Shown here: one piece after another, positions 1 to 8,799 of the stretch
How the letters are laid out: each line of letters starts with the position of its first letter
How positions within the stretch are numbered: position 1 is the stretch's first letter
NCBI GenBank assembly: GCA_963665155.2
Contig: CAXXFI010000002.1
Coordinates: 1,364,001 to 1,428,000 of the forward strand
Origin: UBA1141 sp963665155
Lineage (GTDB): Bacteria; Chloroflexota; Dehalococcoidia; Lucifugimonadales; UBA3495
Direction of reading: 5' to 3'
DNA length: 64,000 bases
Position numbers and translations under genes: made by a program
Notes under the pieces: generated by a model
What the model saw: only the letters and a program-made list of their open reading frames with translations
Database searches by the model: none
Told to the model about the DNA's origin: nothing

Positions 1-1
1 C

Positions 2-205
2 AATTATGTTACCCGCCACCGGCCCGATGCCTACTTCACCGAATACAGCGCTTTGGGGCCTGCTGAGGCCATAGCCGAGACCATCCAGCGCTATGTGGAA
101 GCTGGCGCGTCGAAATTCGTGATGCGCCCATTGTGCCCAGCAGAAGAGACTATGGAGCAGCTAGACATTTTAGGCAGCGATGTACTTCCCATGTTTGTCA
201 AATAG
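2..205 (+). CDS. Luciferase-like flavin monooxygenase, C-terminal end (partial)
   Basis: The window opens inside an open reading frame that ends with TAG at 203-205. The 67 visible residues include the segments GPAEAIAETIQRYVEAGASK and MEQLDILGSDVLPMF. This is the usual end of luciferase-like monooxygenases (bacterial luciferase superfamily, flavin- or F420-dependent): a helix over which the allowed opening angle of the TIM barrel is checked, a strand, and a last helix with a conserved 'L..LG..V.P.F' pattern. The substrate cannot be told. Two further members of the family lie at 24223-25265 and 26241-27344. Identification rests on the C-terminal pattern only. Confidence 0.65.
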   Translation, partial: NYVTRHRPDAYFTEYSALGPAEAIAETIQRYVEAGASKFVMRPLCPAEETMEQLDILGSDVLPMFVK

Positions 206-559
206 GTTCAGGATTATTCGAACACGCTGGGAATAAACTAATTACGACCAATTCCGGCTCACTTGCGTAAGTCAATAAGGGAAGCGATTGATCATAATTA
301 CCGGGTTCATGATGTGGTTCGACACGATGGACTTTCCCACACTCGTCTAGGTAGGACCAAGGTTCGGAACTCAGCACGAATGGACGGCTACGCTGAAGCG
401 CCCCCCGTTCGTCCTGAGCCCGTCGAAGGGCCGGACCTCTCTGGATCGCACATTATCGGCAGTGAAGATTAGGGTTCGACAAGCTCAACTAGAGGTTCAA
501 GTGGTAGTTTTACCGGTCGTCCTGAGTCTATCCAATAATCGAACAGAGGCCCTCCAGAC
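206..559. other. Intergenic stretch with REP-like palindromic repeats
   Basis: No convincing gene is seen between the monooxygenase end and the MFS gene. The only structure is a pair of diverged copies of a dispersed intergenic repeat, one at 402-432 and one in inverted orientation at 473-533, annotated separately. A 69-codon open frame here covers the repeat and has no recognisable protein features. Confidence 0.6.
402..533. repeat. Dispersed REP-like intergenic repeat, two inverted diverged copies
   Basis: The first copy (402-432) contains CGTTCGTCCTGAGCCCGTCG. The second reads as the opposite strand of the same unit: GGTTCGACAAGCTCAA at 473-488 followed by CCGGTCGTCCTGAGTC at 513-528. A related core, GTCCTGAGCTCGCCGAAGG, is embedded in another intergenic repeat near 40183-40201. 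Units of this type (TTCGACAGGCTCAGGACGAAC and variants) are scattered through many bacterial genomes, so these are best read as REP-like elements. The function is unknown. Confidence 0.6.
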
Positions 560-1936
560 ATGATTGCCATCGGCCTGCTGGTCATTGTAGCTGGCGTATT
601 TACTATAATCCTTGCCTTCACCCCGTCCGTCACCCAACGTATCAGGGATTTCATTGCGGGGCCGCCACTGTTTTACGGTTGGTACATCGTAGCCGTGACG
701 ATGTTCATCGCCTTGGTCACGACCGGTGCCAGAAACAGCTTCGGCATATTTATAATTCCACTTGAAGAAGAGTTCGGCTGGAGCCGGTTCACTTTATCCA
801 TTGCTGTCGGCACGGGGTTCTTGGTCAACGGCCTCACTCAACCCCTGGCAGGCCATTTATTCGATAAATTCGATGGCAAAAAGGTAATCTTGGTGGGCCT
901 AGTGGTCATGGGCTTGTCTACCGTACTGCTCAGCCTCACCTTTAACTTCCTGTTTTTGTTCTTCATGTTCGGCTTCGTGGTGTCCATTGGCTTGAGCGGC
1001 GGGTCCATCACCAACACGATGTCCTTGTTGAGCAGATGGTTTCGCCGTAAGAGAGCCACCACGATTGCGCTAAGCTTGGCAGGATCGTCCTTGGGTGGGT
1101 TGCTGCTGATACCATTCGGCCAGTACCTGCTTGAAGCGACCAGCTGGCGGGTCACATGGGTAGCGCTCGGCCTGTTGGTGCTTTTGTTGGCCGTTCCGTT
1201 GGGATATGTATTTCTGCGTAACCAACCATCCGAAAAAGGGCTTCAGCCCGATGGAGATACCCAGGATGAAGCCCAGGCTGCGGCGACGGAACGCCAGCGC
1301 GGGGTCTTGGAAGTGGACCAATGGGCCGATTCTTTCCGCTCCGCTCCCATGTGGCAAATTTCCGCCTCTTACACCGTCTGCGGAGTTACGACGGGAATAA
1401 TTGCCGCCCATTTCGTGCCTTATGCCATCGACCTTGGTGTTTCTCCGGGGCTGGCAGCCACCATCTTCGGGGTCATGATGGGCTTGAATGTTCTGGGCGG
1501 TTTGGGCGCTGGGATTCTGTCGGACCGGTTCGGACGGAAGAACGTCTTAGCAATCGTCTACTTTATGAGGGGTATGGGTTATCTGCTGCTGCTCCTCGTG
1601 CCCACCGCAACCGGGCTTTGGATTTTCGCGATCATAGCTGGCTTCTCTTGGGTTGCCAGCGTACCACTGACGGCATCGTTAACTGCGGATGTCTATGGTC
1701 TGCGCGCCTTGGCTACTATTTCTGGGATATCGTTCCTATGCCATCAGGTGGGTTCTTTCACAAGCATCTTGCTCGCCGGATACCTCTATGACGTTACCGG
1801 CTCATACACCATTCCCTTTGCCATAGCGGGCTTTCTATTGTTCCCGGCGGCGATTTCCGCTTTCACCATAAAAGAGCGCAAGTACTCAACGCGCTATCAG
1901 GGAGTTGCCGTTGCTGCTGCCACGGCTGGCGATTGA
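560..1936 (+). CDS. MFS transporter
   Basis: A 458-residue, strongly hydrophobic protein with about 12-13 membrane segments, in the inner membrane. The segment PPLFYGWYIVAVTMFIALV followed by NSFGIFIIPLEEEFGWSR is typical of the monocarboxylate/oxalate-formate branch of the major facilitator superfamily. The loop between helices 2 and 3 carries GHLFDKFDGKK, and a matching motif, GILSDRFGRKN, follows helix 8, as expected for MFS proteins with two homologous halves. A polar loop around residues 220-255 separates the halves. The first hydrophobic segment (residues 1-22) lies ahead of the usual family start, so the true start could be internal; no clear ribosome binding site precedes the first ATG. 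The likely substrate is an organic anion, which is inference. Confidence 0.85.
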   Translation: MIAIGLLVIVAGVFTIILAFTPSVTQRIRDFIAGPPLFYGWYIVAVTMFIALVTTGARNSFGIFIIPLEEEFGWSRFTLSIAVGTGFLVNGLTQPLAGHLFDKFDGKKVILVGLVVMGLSTVLLSLTFNFLFLFFMFGFVVSIGLSGGSITNTMSLLSRWFRRKRATTIALSLAGSSLGGLLLIPFGQYLLEATSWRVTWVALGLLVLLLAVPLGYVFLRNQPSEKGLQPDGDTQDEAQAAATERQRGVLEVDQWADSFRSAPMWQISASYTVCGVTTGIIAAHFVPYAIDLGVSPGLAATIFGVMMGLNVLGGLGAGILSDRFGRKNVLAIVYFMRGMGYLLLLLVPTATGLWIFAIIAGFSWVASVPLTASLTADVYGLRALATISGISFLCHQVGSFTSILLAGYLYDVTGSYTIPFAIAGFLLFPAAISAFTIKERKYSTRYQGVAVAAATAGD

Positions 1937-2208
1937 GTAAATTAGTTCGAGAAATTCATACTAAGAATTTAGCATCCGGTTCGGCTAAATCTTAGAAATT
2001 GTTCATGTAATGGTCTGCTGCTCGGCGGAATTGCCGAACCCCATGCCCACCATTTGCCGCAAACTGTTCCTGCGAGTGGTTTTTGCCAGCCTTCAGGCGT
2101 TGAGACAGCCCTCTCACGCCCATCCGTCACGATTAACCTAATGTCCTTGATGTAAAGCCTTTCTACTCTACTCTGTGGCGGAATTAGCTAACGGCTGTTT
2201 TTTGGCCG

Positions 2209-2214
2209 TATAAT
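2209..2214 (+). promoter_or_regulatory. Possible leaderless promoter (-10 TATAAT) of the Pro-rich surface protein
   Basis: A perfect TATAAT lies eight bases before the ATG at 2223, so transcription would begin at or next to the start codon. No Shine-Dalgarno sequence is present between them, which fits a leaderless mRNA. No good -35 box is seen 16-18 bases upstream, so the call is tentative. Confidence 0.4.
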
Positions 2215-2222
2215 CTTGGCGT

Positions 2223-3316
2223 ATGGACGATACGCAACCGGAATATTCTGGTTCCTCGAGATTGGAGATCCTAGTATTAGTGCTGGCCATTGTGGGCGAA
2301 GTGGCGGGAGCGTTGTACGGCTTCGTGATTCTGCCGCCTGACTCCGGGGCGGAAGACCTAGCCTCTTCGCCTACACCCACTGCGGTTCCTACCCCTTCAT
2401 TCCCGTTTACGCCTCCGCCCTCTCCCACCATCGAGCCAATCCGGGAGCCAACCCAAGAGCCAAGCGGAGAGCCCACGGCCACATCGCAGCCCCCCCTACG
2501 TTAGAGCAGACAAATGTGCCGCCCGAACCCACATTGGAACCAATTCTGGAACCCACTACCACACCTTCGCTGGCGCCCACGCCGACTCAATTGCCATCGG
2601 CGGTTCCGTCGCCGGAAAACACGCCAACGCTAGTCCCCACCCCATTGCCGACAACGGTGCCTGATCCTCCTACTCCAACACCGACTATAGCCCCAACGGC
2701 AACTCCGGAGGTGGGATTCGACGGCAATTATACTTTGACCGTTCAGCCACCGCTGGATGAGGCTTATGCTGGCAAAGTTATATCATTTACGATTAGAGGC
2801 TTTTCCGCAAACCAGACCGCTATATGGCAGCAGGGACAAACCAATGAATTGGACCTGACATCCTCTAGCGTAGCCTTGATTCCCGGCCCTTCGATTGGCG
2901 GTTTTGCTAACGCCGGTTCTCAACCCTTGGTTGGGGGTGTTCTGGCCAGCCCGCTGAGGCAACCTGCGCCATCGCCGGTGTCTCAAGGCACGGCCAAAGT
3001 GGACGGCGTTCCGGTGCCCCAAGGGACGATCGTTACTGCGTGGATGGATGGTGGTCAGGTGGGCAGCGCTAGCGTAGTTGCCAGACCACCAACGCTGGAA
3101 TCCTTAACCGGGGCTGGGGTGTATTTCAGGCCTTTAGGCAATGCATTGAGACGTGTGTGGAGCAATGACGCCCCGCTTAGCGTTTGGGATTTCTATGATC
3201 CGCGGGTTGGGTTCGCCGCCACAAACACCCTGACGGAGATTCTTGACGGCGAGATTGTCTGGATAGACGTCAAAGAGGATGTGGAGTTTCGAGGAGTTGG
3301 CTTGTTTAAAGGCTAG
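2223..3316 (+). pseudogene. Membrane-anchored Pro/Thr-rich surface protein, frameshifted at a C7 tract
   Basis: Two frames together read as one protein of about 364 residues. The first part (2223-2504) has a membrane anchor at residues 14-37 and then a Pro/Thr/Glu-rich linker. The second frame is open from before 2489 to 3316 and continues the linker. The break falls in a run of seven C at 2490-2496; adding one C restores the frame without losing linker character. The C-terminal part has two domains that I recognise from secreted Dehalococcoidia proteins: one with GKVISFTIRGFSANQTAIW, and one ending WDFYDPRVGFAATNTLTEIL and GEIVWIDV. The first is probably an Ig-like carbohydrate- or surface-related fold. 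The frameshift could be mutation, poly-C phase variation or a homopolymer sequencing error. Confidence 0.6.
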
Positions 3317-3457
3317 AATTTGGTCGCCATGCCGTGAGTAAAAAACACCGGATCATAACGGGTTCGAGCTGTAATTTGAGGCCCACGAGTTGCTAGAGTT
3401 ACGGTTTTGTGGGTTTAAGACTTAAGGGGTTATACCTATTAGGAGGCATCAACAGAC

Positions 3458-3925
3458 GTGGCAAAACTAATTTACGGCGACAGGATCGGCAAACTTGCGA
3501 AAATAAGCCCTTCTTGCGTAGCAGTAATTTTCGGCGCCAATAGACAGAATGTGCTGCTCACCCGCCGGGCTGACAATGGTCGCTGGTGTTTGCCTGGCGG
3601 AGCTATGGATGCTGGCGAAAGCGCCGTAGAATGTTGTGCCAGAGAGGTGTTGGAGGAAACGGGATTGATAGTCCGGGTGGGAAGATTGGTTGGTGTTTAT
3701 TCGACTCCACACAGCATTATTGAGTATGCCGATGGCAACCGCCGACAAGGTCTGACTATGAGTTTTGAGGCTGAGCCAACGGGCGGAGAGCTTTGCCTCA
3801 GCGATGAGACGACGGAGGTCGGTTACTTCTCACGGGAACAGATGAATTCGATGGATGTTATGGAACCGATTTACCAGCGGGTTGATGATGCCCTGGCAAG
3901 TCTTGAGGCGGCATTCGTTCGCTAA
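3458..3925 (+). CDS. Nudix hydrolase
   Basis: A 155-residue cytoplasmic enzyme that would hydrolyse a nucleoside diphosphate linked to another group, using Mg2+. The Nudix box is complete: GX5EX7REXXEEXG is met by GAMDAGE, seven residues, then REVLEETG (about residues 48-70). The start is GTG at 3458, supported by AGGAGG at 3441-3446. The protein has the normal length of a single-domain Nudix enzyme. The N-terminal segment (SCVAVIFGANRQNVLLTRR) forms the expected first strands. Substrate cannot be assigned: family members act on oxidised dNTPs, ADP-ribose, dinucleotides and others. No operon partner is evident, since the next gene converges from the minus strand. Confidence 0.88.
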   Translation: MAKLIYGDRIGKLAKISPSCVAVIFGANRQNVLLTRRADNGRWCLPGGAMDAGESAVECCAREVLEETGLIVRVGRLVGVYSTPHSIIEYADGNRRQGLTMSFEAEPTGGELCLSDETTEVGYFSREQMNSMDVMEPIYQRVDDALASLEAAFVR

Positions 3926-4029
3926 AGTGGCTCGTATCTTGGGGTGGTGGCTGGTGACTGATAGGTGACACCTGGGTCATTCGACAGCGTGGTTGGTACT
4001 CCAGCATGCTGCCAGCGACACATTTCCCC

Positions 4030-4587
4030 TTAAACCGGTAACGCTTCCTCCGTCCGGCCCTCCGGCAGTTCAACACCGAATGCGTTCACGTTGAAAGCCA
4101 GCATGGCGTAGCAGCCCATGAGGTTGGTAAGCTCAGTCAATCCGAGAACCCCGAACTGGGCCATTGCCGCATCGAAAGTAGCCTGGCTAACCCGGTGGGT
4201 TCGGAAGAACTCACGACCGTAGTTCACAACTGCTTTCTCGTCGGAGGCCAATCCTGAAAGATCTTTTTTGTCACGCAGGGCGTCCACTATGCCGTCTTTT
4301 AATCCGGCCGTGCGGGCTGCGGGCGCATGAGCGTTCCAGATGAACGGGCAATCGTTCTCCCGCGCCGCTAGGAGCATGCCAAGCTCCCGGATACGAGGTG
4401 ACAGGGTTGTTTCCGTACGTAAGTATAAGGCAAGACCAAGCGCACGTTGGGCGACCTCCGGCGCATTCAGCATGACCGAGCCCGGCCCGGTTGTCGGGAC
4501 TTCGCCCCTCTGTTTAACCATATCGTCAAAAGCAGAGCGTTGGGATTCAGGAATAGATTCTCTATTCAAAGCAGGTACGCGGGCCAT
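4030..4587 (-). CDS. Carboxymuconolactone decarboxylase / AhpD-like family protein
   Basis: About 185 residues. The pattern RIRELGMLLAARENDCPFIW, followed by an H three residues on, is the core helix pair of the CMD/AhpD fold. Peroxidase-type AhpD proteins have CxxC-x3-H; here only one Cys is followed by the His (C-P-F-I-W-N-A-H), which resembles decarboxylase- or hydrolase-like members. The second helix unit (LTELTNLMGCYAMLAFNVNA) also fits. I prefer the ATG at 4587 over an in-frame ATG 15 bases upstream, because GGAGG lies five bases before it. The gene follows the candidate selenocysteine rhodanese on the same strand with a 127-bp gap, so a shared thiol or redox role is possible but unproven. 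Confidence 0.8.
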   Translation of the reverse strand: MARVPALNRESIPESQRSAFDDMVKQRGEVPTTGPGSVMLNAPEVAQRALGLALYLRTETTLSPRIRELGMLLAARENDCPFIWNAHAPAARTAGLKDGIVDALRDKKDLSGLASDEKAVVNYGREFFRTHRVSQATFDAAMAQFGVLGLTELTNLMGCYAMLAFNVNAFGVELPEGRTEEALPV

Positions 4588-4714
4588 AGTGTCCTCCGTC
4601 ATTTGAGTGGTTTGTTGCCGCCTGGGACCGGGAATAACCTATTCCACTCAAATGTTTATTCTGGGAATTTAATCTTGTGCTTATTTTTAGCGTTTATTTT
4701 TTAGCGTTACTCTT

Positions 4715-5113
4715 TTACGATTTTTCTTTAGTTGGTAGGCCGGCCTCTTTCCATCCCTTCATGCCGCCGTCCATATAGGATACGTTTGTGAATCCCATGT
4801 CTTTTAGCACTTGTGCCCCAAGTGCGGCCATGTGGCCCAGGCCTCAAGTTGTGATTACTTGTCGTGACCGGTCCTGTAAACGTAGATCCCGTATCTGCTC
4901 CGGCACCTGCAAGTCTGCCCTTATGGGTAGTGAACCCAGAGAGATCATCACAACGTCGGGTGCTCTATCGCTATCCGGGACAGACTCCGCATCCCGCACT
5001 TCGATCAGTATGGCGCCGTCATCGGCCTGAAGCCTTTGTTGTGCCTCTTCAGGGGTAATCCCAGTCACTTCGGCTTTCGCTTCAGTAACCATTTCCATCC
5101 AACTCTTTGCCAT
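4715..5113 (-). CDS. Rhodanese-like protein with in-frame TGA at the catalytic Cys (candidate selenoprotein)
   Basis: Read through one TGA (4844-4846), this frame gives a 132-residue single-domain rhodanese. The N-terminal half has ITPEEAQQRL and ILIEVRDAES (the conserved D of the CH2A-like region). The C-terminal half has MAALGAQVLKDMGFTNVSYM and DGGMKGWKEAGLP, the standard end of the fold. The TGA is residue 90, directly after QVITT and before GLGHM, which is exactly where the active-site Cys of the rhodanese loop stands. A hairpin meeting bacterial SECIS rules follows (separate entry). The start is supported by GAGGAGG just upstream. Sec is chemically suited to the persulfide/selenol role. 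Alternatives are a Cys-to-stop mutation (TGC/TGT to TGA) or a base-call error. The frame is otherwise intact for 42 codons after the TGA, which argues against decay. Confidence 0.7.
4807..4825 (-). promoter_or_regulatory. Candidate bacterial SECIS element
   Basis: In the mRNA of the rhodanese gene, 18 bases after the UGA, the sequence GCACUUGGGGCACAAGUGC folds into a perfect 7-bp stem (GCACUUG with CAAGUGC) and a 5-base loop GGGCA. The apical loop begins 25 bases after the UGA and starts with G. Published bSECIS models ask for an upper stem of at least about 4 bp, an apical loop with G among its first two bases, and a loop some 16-37 bases from the UGA; all are met. It lies inside the reading frame, as bacterial SECIS elements do. 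The fold was worked out by eye. Confidence 0.65.
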
Positions 5114-5583
5114 GATTTCCTCCTCAACGGGTTTTCCCCGAACTTTCTTTGGTTAACCAGCCTGATCCACAAGGTTATAGGCCATCAGGGATGGGTTGAA
5201 CTATAAGACGGCGACCTAAGAGCGTCAACTGTCCGTCGTCTGGGTGAAGCGTTCTTTAGCTGGAGCGTGCGTTTAGGGACAGGGTATTTCCCCCCAGGGT
5301 TTGCCATGGATTGTTGCGGATAATAGCAGCGTCCAGGATATCAACTCCGCATCGCTCTGCAGTTCCTTCGAGACTTAAACTAGGCCACGTTTAGCTATGA
5401 GCGAGGTAATCGCTACCATAACGTCCCGTCCGTAGGTAAATCGATCCCACGATTAAACCATACCCGAAAGTTGACCGGTACTAAGGTGACTCATACTATT
5501 GTGGTATCGCAAATCGGCACTATGACCGATGACGGCGTGTGGGGTAAAATGTAATATGAAGCTACTAAGTTGGAGGTGACACC
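5114..5583. other. Divergent intergenic region between the rhodanese and PspC genes
   Basis: About 470 bases without a gene. It holds the upstream region of the minus-strand rhodanese gene and, towards its right end, a sigma-70-type promoter for the PspC gene (5471-5499). Nothing else recognisable was seen on either strand. Confidence 0.6.
5471..5499 (+). promoter_or_regulatory. Sigma-70-type promoter upstream of the PspC-domain gene
   Basis: TTGACC at 5471-5476 and TACTAT at 5494-5499 are separated by exactly 17 bases. Transcription would start near 5506, giving a leader of about 78 bases before the ATG at 5584. Confidence 0.5.
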
Positions 5584-5835
5584 ATGCCTAAGCGTTTGAT
5601 AAAAAGCACTAACAAGAAACTGTGGGGAGTGGCTGGGGGCTTGGCCGAGTACTTCAATGTGGACCCGACGTTGGTCCGGGTTGGCTTCGTTGTCTTGACT
5701 TTCATTTGCGTCGTTGCCGGGATTGTAGGATATGTTGCGTTGGCGTTGTTGATGCCAACCCCTGACAAGGCACACAGGACCAACCGGTTGGCAGCAGTAG
5801 TAGTAGTAGATAATCCAGACCAAGATGTCCGCTGA
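5584..5835 (+). CDS. Small PspC-domain membrane protein
   Basis: An 83-residue protein. The N-terminal part, LIKSTNKKLWGVAGGLAEYF, followed by NVDPTLVRVGFVV, is the PspC domain signature. One long hydrophobic stretch (about residues 35-59) is a membrane segment. PspC proteins in Proteobacteria belong to the phage-shock response to envelope stress; in other phyla the small stand-alone forms are common and their role is not established. The start is supported by GGAGG (5572-5576). The gene ends just before the mobile-element region, where CAGGGAAAATGTCAG repeats begin. No pspA or pspB gene is nearby. Confidence 0.85.
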   Translation: MPKRLIKSTNKKLWGVAGGLAEYFNVDPTLVRVGFVVLTFICVVAGIVGYVALALLMPTPDKAHRTNRLAAVVVVDNPDQDVR

Positions 5836-5868
5836 CCGGCCAGTCAATTCTCCGCCGATGTTGTTGTC

Positions 5869-5909
5869 CAGGGAAAATGTCAGGGTTAAGCGTTCAGGGA
5901 AAATGTCAG
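5869..5909 (+). repeat. Direct repeat CAGGGAAAATGTCAG, possible transposon end
   Basis: The 15-mer occurs twice (5869-5883 and 5895-5909), just left of the decayed ISNCY transposase. The reverse complement of its first 11 bases, CATTTTCCCTG, appears at 9318-9328, right of the IS3-type fragment. The two sites may be the remaining ends of one element, or a compound of elements, spanning 5.87-9.33 kb. Confidence 0.4.
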
Positions 5910-5960
5910 TAGTCTTTAGTGTATTTGGTTTTAGCAAAACGTAGTTAATGGCTTGACTGA

Positions 5961-7513
5961 CTACCTTTCCTGGGAATCTAGGAGGCGCTTCACGGTAGCA
6001 TAGCCGATGCCCAGTTCTCGGGCCGCCTGCCGTCTTGAGATACCTCCTGGCCCGATGCGCTCTACTACTTTGGCGAAATTATGCTCGAACTCGGGCCGTT
6101 CATTCACCCGGGGCCGACCGATGCGCTTGCCTTGCCGCCGCGCCTGCTCCATCCCCGCTCCCACCAGGTCCCGGTGGACCTGTTTCCTAGCGGGATCCTC
6201 ATACCAAATGATTTCGCCAGATAGGGGCCCTGGAAGCACCGGGGCTCTGACACGTTCCTGGGGCCTCCAGTCCGTCGGGTCCGGGTCTGGAAATGCCACC
6301 ACCACCGAACCTGCTACGACCTGTGCCCGTAGTTCGGCTGCTAGAGGCGGCGCTTCCTGAGGAGTCAGGATCTGCTCCCTATGCCGTATCAGTAGACGAC
6401 CATCCAGACGTTCTTGCACCTCCACCCGAGCTCCGGCATAGCTGGGCCGCTCTATACTGGGAAAGAGCTGTAATGCCCGTCCGTGGTATTGCACCGTGTT
6501 GTCTTTGGCCACTCGGCGCAACTGCACAGCACACCACCCAGGTCCAACTCTGGGTCCAACTCTGGGTCCACTTGCCGGTAGGCTGATTCCGGCTGAGCCG
6601 CAGGCACCCCGAAGCGATGGTTGAACCGGGGCAGAAACTCGGTCAACACTTGATTCGCCTCAGCCAGGGTGCAGGCGCCAGCCAGACGCAGTTCCGCCAC
6701 CAAGCGGTCTTGGAAGGTTCCATTGGCTCGTTCAACCCTTCCTTTGGCCTCGGGGCTGTGGGCCAATATCTGGGTGATCCCCAGTTCTCCCAGGGCACGG
6801 CCCCATTGGGTTGATGATCCGTGAGTTGATGGTCCATTCCGGGGAACCTGGGGTAGGTCTGATGGATTACGCCGGGGTTGAAAGACGGCATGCTTATCGG
6901 TGTACACCGCATCGGTACACCTTGGCTTTCGATGATGCCCTGAAGCAGAGACAAATAGCCCCGAGTATCTTCTTGTTCTTGGAACAGGGCATACGGCGCT
7001 GTTCCGGTAGCGTCGTCCACTGCCAGCAGCAAAGTCAGCCAAGATCCCCTGTCCTCCAGCCAGAGGTGGTGACTCCCATCCAGTGCAGCATTCCTTCCTG
7101 AGGCATCCGTTGCCTTCGAATCCGATGTTGTGGTGGCCGGCGATGGCGCGGGCTGGTCAATCCGGCCCTCACCAGAATTCGCCTTACCGTGGGCCGGGAT
7201 AATATCAGTCCCTCTCGTTCGGCCATAGTTCGGTCAGGTGGGTATGGTTGAAGCCCTCGTAGCGTTCCTGGGCTAAGGCCGCTACTCGTTGCTGGACGGT
7301 CTTAGGAGTGGCGTTGGGAGGAACCCGGCCCCGGTTCTTATGCGCCAGTCCCCTGGCTCCGGACTTACGATAGGCCACCAGCAGTCTCCACCCCTGACGT
7401 TCACTTACTCCAAGCAGCGGGGCCGCCTCCCGCATCGACCAGTGCCGCTCTAATACCCCGTTCAAGATATGTAACCGGTTTTCCTCTTTGGTACTCAATG
7501 TCAGTCCTTCCAT
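5961..7513 (-). pseudogene. Decayed ISNCY-type transposase joined to a serine-recombinase C-terminal fragment
   Basis: Successive minus-strand frames spell one transposase. First comes an HTH region (7513-7205: REAAPLLGVSERQGWRLLVA, then GFNHTHLTEL). Next is a segment at 7226-7035 with LSRPTVRRILVRAGL. The catalytic core follows, with LLAVDDATGTAPYALF near 7030-6990 and SPEAKGRVERANGTFQDRL near 6740. The C-terminal part contains RPSYAGARVEVQERLDGRL. At least four frame changes separate these, so it is inactive. The last frame (6527-5961) runs on into GKRIGRPRVNE and ISRRQAARELGIGYATVKRL, the hinge and HTH typical of serine resolvases/invertases, which the transposase family does not have. A 12-bp tandem repeat near 6540-6570 adds to the decay. 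Confidence 0.7.
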
Positions 7514-7713
7514 GAACTGACTGCGATGATAGATCCGGGTCCCTCCGCTCGCTGACTCCTGAACTGACTGGCAAAGTTGCCTTCAAAATGATCTGTCGAC
7601 TCGATCAGGAGGTGGCCCATGAGGCGCCAACGGCTTGGCGAGCAGTGACTTTATAGGAGCTTGGCCTTTAGCCCCGTCGCAGTCCTGTCCGCTCACTTAG
7701 CCATCGCACCATC

Positions 7714-8799
7714 ATGGAGGAGGTCGAGATGACAGCATTGATCGCTCCCGAAGGTTGCCACGCTGTTCGGGTGATCATCGGGGTTGACACCCACCAAGAC
7801 GAGCATGTGGCGGTTGCCATTGATGAGCAAGGTGTCCGGCTGGGTGAGCATCGCGTGGTGACGACCAGGCAGGGATATGTTGAGCTCCAACAATGGTCCC
7901 GCAGCCTGGGGGAGATTCGCGCGTTCGGGATTGAAGGCACGGGCTCCTACGGAGCCGGTGTCGCCCGCTTCCTCACCAGCCGGGGCTACGCCATCGTCGA
8001 GGTCAATCGACCCGACCGATCAACCCGCCGTCGGAAGGGGAAGAGCGCCCCCACCGACGCGGAGATGGCCGCTCGCGCCGTACTTGCCGGAGTAGCCAAC
8101 GCCACTCCGAAGTGGGTGGGGGCGAGGTCGAGATGATCCGGATGCTCAAGAACACCAAGGACTCAGCCGTCAAAGCCCGCACTCAGACCATCAACCAGAT
8201 GAAGGCCCTAGTTGTTACGGCCCCCGCCGAGCTTCGCGAAGCGCTCGATAGTCTCACGGCCCGCGCCCTTGCCAAGCGGTGCGCCAGCCTCCGGCCTGGC
8301 CCTCTGGGCGATCCTACCGCGGCGGCCAAGTACTCTCTCCGCTCGCTCGCCCGCCCGCCGCTACCGTCAGCTCGGTGCGGAGATCCAGGATCTTGGGGCG
8401 GAGCTGGACCAACTCACCCGGGCGGCAGCACCGGCCCTAGTCGGCACCTTCGGCATAGGGCCCGACACGGCAGCCACTCTCCTGGTCACTGCGGGGAGTA
8501 ACCCTCAACGCCTCCGCTCTGAGGCTGCCTTCGCCGCGCTCTGCGGAGTCAATCCGATACCTGCTTCGTCCGGCAAGACCAACCGGCATCGGCTTAACCG
8601 CAGTGGCGATCGCCAGGCTAATGCCGCTCTTTATCGCATCGTTGTGGTCAGGCTTCGTTATGACCACGGGACCAAGGAATACATGCGACGCCGTACCAAG
8701 GAAGGAATGAGCAAGACTGAGGTCATACGCTGCCTCAAACGATATGTCGCTCGTGAAGTCTTCGCAGACCTTCGGCAACTCGGCCCGAGACAACTTTGA
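7714..8799 (+). pseudogene. IS110-family transposase, two frameshifts
   Basis: The N-terminal RuvC-like DEDD domain is seen in VIIGVDTHQDEHVAVAID and FGIEGTGSYGAGVARFL. The middle (GEVEMIRMLKNTKDSAVKAR) is in a second frame from about 8115. From about 8350 the original frame resumes with RYRQLGAEIQDLGAELDQL and the Transposase_20 region, including FGIGPDTAATLLV and NRSGDRQANAALYRIV. The two shifts compensate overall. The second coincides with a local cccg duplication in CTCGCTCGCCCGCCCGCC. IS110 elements have no long inverted repeats, so the ends were not located. Intact length would be about 362 codons, normal for the family. Confidence 0.8.
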
